From: Pseudomonas sp. REP124
GTDB lineage: Bacteria; Pseudomonadota; Gammaproteobacteria; Pseudomonadales; Pseudomonadaceae
DNA length: 36,322 nt
Assembly (NCBI RefSeq): GCF_020164475.1
Contig: NZ_JAIQWX010000056.1
Coordinates: 1-36,322, forward strand
Reading direction: 5' to 3'
Shown: piece by piece, positions 32,159-36,322 of the stretch
How the letters are laid out: each line of letters begins with the position of its first letter
Numbering within the stretch: position 1 is the stretch's first letter
Made by a program: the position numbers and the translations under genes
Notes under the pieces: model-generated
Told to the model about the DNA's origin: nothing
What the model saw: the letters and a program-made list of their open reading frames with translations, nothing else
Databases searched by the model: none

Positions 32159-32983
32159 ATGGACAGCAGCAACAACTGGCGTGAACAGCTTTACGTCATG
32201 ATTTTCCAGACCGACACCAAGGCTGGCAGGCGCTTCGACGGCATCTTGCTGTTAATCATCCTCGCCAGCCTGGTGATCGTGATGCTCGACAGTATCGACA
32301 CCGTTCACCGCAATTACGCCGACGTGCTGGCGTACATCGAGTGGGGCTTCACGGTGATCTTCCTCGGCGAGTACATACTGCGGCTTTACTGCTCGCCCAA
32401 GCCCCTGCGTTACGCCTTCAGCTTTTACGGGCTGGTGGACTTGCTGGCGATCGTCCCCGGCATCATTGCCCTCTACTATTCCGACGCCCAGTACCTGCTG
32501 ATTATCCGGATCATCCGGATGCTGCGGATTTTCCGTGTGCTCAAGCTCAGCCCGTACCTGAAGCAGGCCAACTATCTGATGTCGGCGCTGCGCGGCAGCA
32601 AGCAGAAGATCGTGGTGTTTCTGGTCAGCGTCTGCACCCTGGTGACGGTGTTCGGCACGCTGATGTATGTCATCGAAGGCCCGGAACATGGCTTCACCAG
32701 CATTCCCAAAGGCATCTATTGGGCTATCGTGACATTGACCACTGTGGGCTTTGGCGACATCGTGCCGAAGACACCGCTGGGCCAGGTGATTTCCTCGCTG
32801 GTGATGATCACCGGTTACTCGATCATCGCCGTGCCCACCGGGATTTTCACCGCCGAACTGGCCAACGCCCTGCGCGGTGAACAACTGCAACATGACTGCC
32901 CGGTGTGCCGCAAAAACAGCCATGAACACGGCGCTGCGTTCTGCTCGCGTTGTGGCAATGCACTGTTCAAGAAATTGGAATAA
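32159..32983 (+). CDS. Voltage-gated-type potassium channel with C-terminal zinc ribbon
   Basis: The 274-residue ion channel has six helices. S1-S4 span about 27-130, with a positively charged S4-like segment RIIRMLRIFRVLKL (117-130). The pore helix and K+ selectivity filter TVGFGD lie at 195-200, followed by S6 (206-230). The C-terminal cytoplasmic tail carries a CxxC-N11-CxxC zinc ribbon (C247, C250, C262, C265), in which DCPVC and FCSRCG are the knuckles. The channel part is a common bacterial Kv-like type. The zinc ribbon is an added module of unknown role, perhaps metal or redox gating or assembly. The ribosome site is weak (AGGCG). It lies 21 bp after the urea transporter gene and is probably in one unit with it. 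Confidence 0.92.
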   Translation: MDSSNNWREQLYVMIFQTDTKAGRRFDGILLLIILASLVIVMLDSIDTVHRNYADVLAYIEWGFTVIFLGEYILRLYCSPKPLRYAFSFYGLVDLLAIVPGIIALYYSDAQYLLIIRIIRMLRIFRVLKLSPYLKQANYLMSALRGSKQKIVVFLVSVCTLVTVFGTLMYVIEGPEHGFTSIPKGIYWAIVTLTTVGFGDIVPKTPLGQVISSLVMITGYSIIAVPTGIFTAELANALRGEQLQHDCPVCRKNSHEHGAAFCSRCGNALFKKLE

Positions 32984-33025
32984 GCAAAGTTCTTTTTAAT
33001 ATTTAAGGGACTATGCAAGCCCGGC

Positions 33026-33031
33026 TATAGT
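33026..33031 (+). promoter_or_regulatory. Possible -10 element for the sulfate-binding protein gene
   Basis: TATAGT lies 48 bp before the GTG start, with no matching -35 at the right distance. That pattern is expected for an activator-dependent promoter. CysB would be the natural candidate, but I see no defined site. Confidence 0.3.
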
Positions 33032-33078
33032 CGCTGGCAAATTGCCTCAATTTTCAAATAGAGAACAAGGAATTCGCA

Positions 33079-34074
33079 GTGAAAAAAATCTTTGGCGCTT
33101 CACTCCTGGCCGCTGGCCTGGCCCTGAGCAGCATGGCTCAAGCCGCACCGACCCTGCTCAACGTTTCCTACGACGTGATGCGCGATTTCTACAAGGACTA
33201 CAACACTGCGTTCCAGAAACACTGGCAGGCCGAGCACAACGAGAACATCACCCTGCAGATGTCGTTCGGTGGCTCCAGCAAACAGGCGCGCTCGGTGATC
33301 GACGGCCTGCCCGCCGATGTGATCACCATGAACATGGCCACCGACATCAACGCCCTGGCCGACAACGGCAAACTGGTCCCGGACAACTGGGTCACCCGTC
33401 TGCCGAACAACAGCGCGCCGTTCACTTCGGCCACCGTATTCATCGTCCGCAAGGGCAACCCGAAAGCGTTGAAAGACTGGCCGGACCTGCTCAAGGACGG
33501 CGTACAAGTGGTCGTGCCAAACCCGAAAACCTCGGGTAACGGCCGCTACACCTATCTGTCCGCCTGGGGCTACGTGCTGAAAAACGGCGGCGACGAGAAC
33601 AAAGCCAAGGAATTCGTCGGCAAGCTGTTCAAGCAGGCGCCGGTGCTCGATACCGGTGGCCGTGCCGCTACCACCACTTTCATGACCAACCAGATCGGCG
33701 ACGTGCTGGTGACCTTCGAAAACGAAGCGGAAATGATCGCCCGCGAATTCGGTCGCGACCAGTTCGAAGTAATTTACCCAAGCGTTTCCGCTGAAGCCGA
33801 GCCGCCGGTATCGGTGGTCGACAAATCGGTCGACAAGAAAGGCACCCGCGCCGCCGCCGAGGAATACCTGAAGTACCTGTGGTCGCCGGAAGGCCAGGAG
33901 ATTGCTGCTGCCAACTACCTGCGTCCGCGTGATCCTGCGGTGCTGGCCAAGCACACCGACCGCTTCCCGAAAGTGGATTTCCTGTCGGTGGAGAAGACCT
34001 TCGGTGACTGGCGCACCGTACAGAAGACTCACTTCAATGATGGTGGGGTTTTCGATCAGATCTATACGCAGTAA
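33079..34074 (+). CDS. Sulfate ABC transporter substrate-binding protein
   Basis: This periplasmic binding protein of the Sbp/CysP family has 331 residues, with a signal peptide ending SSMAQA (cleavage after about residue 22). Family segments seen are LLNVSYDVMRDFYKDYN (26-42), SFGGSSKQARSVIDGLPADV, NPKTSGNGRYTYLSAWGY and the C-terminal YLRPRDP. The GTG start has AAGGA 8 nt upstream. No cysT, cysW or cysA gene follows; a terminator comes 18 bp after the stop. It must therefore use a transporter encoded elsewhere, or be a second binding protein beside the one in the main operon. I cannot tell sbp from cysP from sequence alone. Confidence 0.93.
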   Translation: MKKIFGASLLAAGLALSSMAQAAPTLLNVSYDVMRDFYKDYNTAFQKHWQAEHNENITLQMSFGGSSKQARSVIDGLPADVITMNMATDINALADNGKLVPDNWVTRLPNNSAPFTSATVFIVRKGNPKALKDWPDLLKDGVQVVVPNPKTSGNGRYTYLSAWGYVLKNGGDENKAKEFVGKLFKQAPVLDTGGRAATTTFMTNQIGDVLVTFENEAEMIAREFGRDQFEVIYPSVSAEAEPPVSVVDKSVDKKGTRAAAEEYLKYLWSPEGQEIAAANYLRPRDPAVLAKHTDRFPKVDFLSVEKTFGDWRTVQKTHFNDGGVFDQIYTQ

Positions 34075-34091
34075 GACCTGAGCGGTAATGG

Positions 34092-34121
34092 AAAAGGCGG
34101 CCTCATGAGGTCGCCTTTTTT
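34092..34121 (+). terminator. Rho-independent terminator after the sulfate-binding protein gene
   Basis: AAAAGGCGGCCTC and the near-complement GAGGTCGCCTTTT (one G-U pair) form a stem around a short loop and end in six Ts, 18 bp after the stop codon. Confidence 0.9.
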
Positions 34122-34131
34122 ACACCCAGAA

Positions 34132-34225
34132 CTGTAGGAGCGAGGCTTGCCCGCGAATAGGCCATCAGACCCAACATCGATGTCGCCTGGAGGTCAGTCT
34201 TCGCGGGCAAGCCTCGCTCCTACAG
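34132..34225. repeat. REPIN, arm type D, between two converging genes
   Basis: The perfect 26-bp arms contain GAGCGAGGCTTGCCCGCGAA (34132-34157 and 34200-34225), with a 42-bp spacer containing CAACATCGATGT. It lies between the sulfate-binding protein terminator and the stop of the exported protein gene. Confidence 0.95.
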
Positions 34226-34259
34226 ATGAGGGTGTCAGGTCAGGTTTGCGCAGAGGGTG

Positions 34260-34889
34260 TTACATCGGTGGCGTCACACCGTCCTTTCCCGCCGAGATCG
34301 ATTGCGCGGTGAGCGTACCGTCGGCACTCTGGGTCACGAAGGTGACGATCTTCACGCCTACCTTCAGCAAGCTGCGATCCCCCGGCATCAGGTTTACGAT
34401 CGGCACATCCTCTGGCACCAGAATCTTTTGCTGGCCGCCCTTGTAGTTTACGGTCAGCACACGGCCATTACTGACCACCAGATCGCCGACGCTGCCGTTG
34501 GTCATGCTGCTGCCCTTGACCAGATCGAAGGGCCGGTGACCGTCGCCGCTGCCCGCCAGCTCCGGCGGAAAGACATGGACTTCCAGCGCCTTGAGGCTGC
34601 CATCTTCCTGGGGAATGGCAGCAGAACCGATGTAGCTCCCGGGCTTTATGTCTTCGATGTTGGCCAGGGTGACGGCGCGCACTTTGGTGTCCTTGGTCAG
34701 GTTGATCACAACGTTCTCACCGCTGTTGGCATGGACTTTCAGAGCGTCGGGACTGACTCCGGTAATCTCGCCTCGTACACCGATGCGCAAGCCCGGCGCA
34801 TCCTCGGCCAAGGCAGGATTGGCACTGAAGAGAGCGAATAGAGTGACCAGCGAAACAGCGTGAACAATGTGACGGAGCATTGCATTCAT
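34260..34889 (-). CDS. Exported beta-rich protein of unknown function (DUF5666-like)
   Basis: The 209 residues begin with a signal peptide (hydrophobic stretch HAVSLVTLFALFSANPALA, cut near residue 28). The mature part is beta-rich and hints at a repeated small domain: GEITGVSPDALKVHANSGEN, then NLTKDTKVRAVTLANIEDIKPGSYIG, resembling the DUF5666 pattern. The similarity is weak and I would not assign a function. I start at MNAMLRHIVH, since GGAGG lies 8 nt before it. An ATG two codons earlier leaves almost no spacing. It is divergent from the MFS gene. Confidence 0.82.
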   Translation of the reverse strand: MNAMLRHIVHAVSLVTLFALFSANPALAEDAPGLRIGVRGEITGVSPDALKVHANSGENVVINLTKDTKVRAVTLANIEDIKPGSYIGSAAIPQEDGSLKALEVHVFPPELAGSGDGHRPFDLVKGSSMTNGSVGDLVVSNGRVLTVNYKGGQQKILVPEDVPIVNLMPGDRSLLKVGVKIVTFVTQSADGTLTAQSISAGKDGVTPPM

Positions 34890-35010
34890 GGACATGTCCT
34901 CCTGTGACGAAACCGGAAAGAGAACATAAGCACGCTATCGAACAAGATGTAAGTGAATGTATCATCGGCCCCATAATTTTCGACGCGACGCCCACCGGCC
35001 AATCGTCACT

Positions 35011-35027
35011 CATTCCGCAACGGAATG
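35011..35027. other. Inverted repeat upstream of the MFS gene
   Basis: CATTCCG (35011-35017) and CGGAATG (35021-35027) flank a 3-nt centre in the 222-bp divergent region, about 85 bp before the MFS ATG. It could be an operator or a small hairpin. No regulator gene is next to it. Confidence 0.35.
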
Positions 35028-35111
35028 ACTGCTATCACTCCAATCCCTCTTCTGCCGCACCGGTCGGGCCATTAGCCTGCACGCATTCTCTCAAGCCTAG
35101 CGAGACACGTT

Positions 35112-36317
35112 ATGAATCCAGCGACCCAGGTGCCCCACGGCACCGTGACAATGACCCGAGGCATGGTGCTGCTTTTCGCCTTCTGCTGCGGGGCGATCGT
35201 GGGCAATCTCTATTACGCGCAGCCGATCATCGGCATGATCGCGCCGGACCTCGGCCTGAGCAACAGTCTGGCCAGCTTCATCGTTTCGCTGACCCAGATC
35301 GGCTATGCCCTGGGCCTGTTCTTCCTGGTGCCGCTGGGTGATCTGCTGGAAAACCGCCGCCTGATGATGATCACCAATCTGGTGGCGATCGCCAGCCTGC
35401 TGGGCGCGGCGTTCACCGATCAGCCGAATGTGTTCCTGCTGGTTTCGCTGCTGGTGGGCTTCAGCTCGGTGTCGGTGCAGATCCTGATTCCGCTGGCCGC
35501 GCATCTGGCGCCGGAAGAGTCCCGTGGCCGGGTGGTCGGCGGGATCATGGGCGGGCTGCTGCTGGGCATTCTGCTGGCGCGACCGGTGTCCAGCGTGATC
35601 GCCGACCACTTCGGCTGGCGTGCGATGTTTATCGTCGCGGCGCTGTTGATGGTGGCGATCAGCATCGTGGTGGCGGTAACCATTCCCAAGCGCCAGCCTG
35701 ATCACAGTGCGTCCTATGGCCAGTTGCTCGGCTCGCTCTGGACGTTGCTGCGCAAGCAACCGGTACTGCGTCAGCGGGCGTTCTACCAGGGCTGCATGTT
35801 CGCCACCTTCAGCCTGTTCTGGACCGCCGTGCCGCTGGAGCTGGCACGCAACCATGGCTTGTCGCAATCGCAGATCGCGATTTTCGCCCTGGTCGGTGCC
35901 ATTGGTGCGGTCGCAGCGCCCATCGCAGGGCGCTTGGCCGATGCCGGCCACACTCGTATCGCTTCGTTGCTTGCACTGCTGTTCGCCAGCTTGAGTTTCC
36001 TGCCGGCCTTCATCCATCCGGCCTACAGCGTCATTGGTCTTGCGGTAACTGGCGTGGTCCTGGATTTCTGCGTACAGATGAACATGGTCCTGGGCCAGCG
36101 CGCGGTCTACGCCCTCGACGCCAAGAGCCGCAGCCGCCTGAATGCGCTGTACATGACCAGCATCTTCATCGGCGGCGCGTTCGGCTCATCGGTCGCCAGC
36201 GCGGTGTATGAACATGGCGGGTGGTTGTGGATCGTGCTGGTGGGCAGCGCGTTTCCGTTGCTGGCGCTGTTGCGGTTCCTGAGTGTCGCGAAGGAGCCGT
36301 CGCTGGCGACCGCCTGA
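35112..36317 (+). CDS. Major facilitator superfamily transporter (DHA1-type)
   Basis: The 401 residues have about 12 transmembrane helices and so the full MFS length. Conserved features are GAIVGNLYYAQPIIGMIA (27-44) in helix 1, the MFS motif A region GDLLENRRL after helix 2, and helix-4 residues around ESRGRVVGGIMGGLLLG. The profile is that of a drug:proton antiporter-like (DHA1) exporter of unknown substrate. It starts at the ATG giving MNPATQVPHG; the ribosome site is not strong. The stop lies 5 bp before the window end, so the gene is complete. It is divergent from the exported protein gene. Confidence 0.88.
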   Translation: MNPATQVPHGTVTMTRGMVLLFAFCCGAIVGNLYYAQPIIGMIAPDLGLSNSLASFIVSLTQIGYALGLFFLVPLGDLLENRRLMMITNLVAIASLLGAAFTDQPNVFLLVSLLVGFSSVSVQILIPLAAHLAPEESRGRVVGGIMGGLLLGILLARPVSSVIADHFGWRAMFIVAALLMVAISIVVAVTIPKRQPDHSASYGQLLGSLWTLLRKQPVLRQRAFYQGCMFATFSLFWTAVPLELARNHGLSQSQIAIFALVGAIGAVAAPIAGRLADAGHTRIASLLALLFASLSFLPAFIHPAYSVIGLAVTGVVLDFCVQMNMVLGQRAVYALDAKSRSRLNALYMTSIFIGGAFGSSVASAVYEHGGWLWIVLVGSAFPLLALLRFLSVAKEPSLATA

Positions 36318-36322
36318 TCACC

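Noticed and set aside
13251..34225. Repeated GTGGGAGCG elements as a CRISPR array or tRNA remnants
   Set aside because: They are dispersed inverted pairs in intergenic gaps, without regular direct repeats or a cas gene. They are REPINs.

Overview
The window looks like core chromosome of a Pseudomonas of the P. fluorescens lineage. The evidence is the high-GC coding bias, the TCA-cycle cluster order (sdhCDAB-sucAB-lpdG-sucCD with gltA divergent), a gcl-hyi-glxR-ttuD-pykF operon, a betX-like gene beside actP/yjcH, and many REP/REPIN repeats built on GTGGGAGCG-type arms. I call 31 protein genes, all apparently intact. I see no tRNA, rRNA, CRISPR array, prophage or insertion sequence. The only mobile-element gene is a REP-associated tyrosine transposase (RAYT).

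Layout. 1-11497 (minus strand): sdhCDAB then sucAB-lpdG-sucCD, encoding succinate dehydrogenase, 2-oxoglutarate dehydrogenase and succinyl-CoA synthetase, that is, four consecutive activities of the oxidative TCA cycle. 11498-11860 is a shared divergent control region with good sigma-70 promoters for sdhC and for gltA (citrate synthase, plus). 13151-16516: REPIN and terminator, then the acetate permease pair yjcH-actP and an orphan betaine-binding protein (minus). 16847-22235: envelope-related genes: a membrane-anchored GH17 beta-glucan enzyme, a small membrane protein, an exported alpha/beta hydrolase overlapping an MlaA-family gene, and a DUF808 membrane protein.

22370-31075: a RutR-like TetR regulator, the RAYT flanked by two REPINs of one arm type, a GlcG/DUF336 protein, and divergent from it gcl-hyi-glxR-ttuD-pykF. 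That operon turns glyoxylate into tartronate semialdehyde, glycerate, 2-phosphoglycerate and pyruvate, so it feeds C2 units (from allantoin, glycolate or ethylene glycol) into central metabolism. The gcl/GlcG intergenic region carries two identical TTGTATACAAT palindromes that look like GntR-type operators. 31223-36317: a urea transporter, a voltage-gated-type K+ channel with a C-terminal zinc ribbon, a sulfate-binding protein, an exported protein of unknown function and an MFS exporter.

The most unusual layer is the repeats. Eleven complete REPINs and one single REP fall in at least four arm types and two opposite arrangements, and one sits in each of the three non-overlapping gaps of the gcl operon. 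Most genes are well-known families, and I found no clearly new multi-gene system. The best leads are the gcl operator pair, the REPIN-punctuated operon, the hydrolase/MlaA pair and the zinc-ribbon K+ channel.
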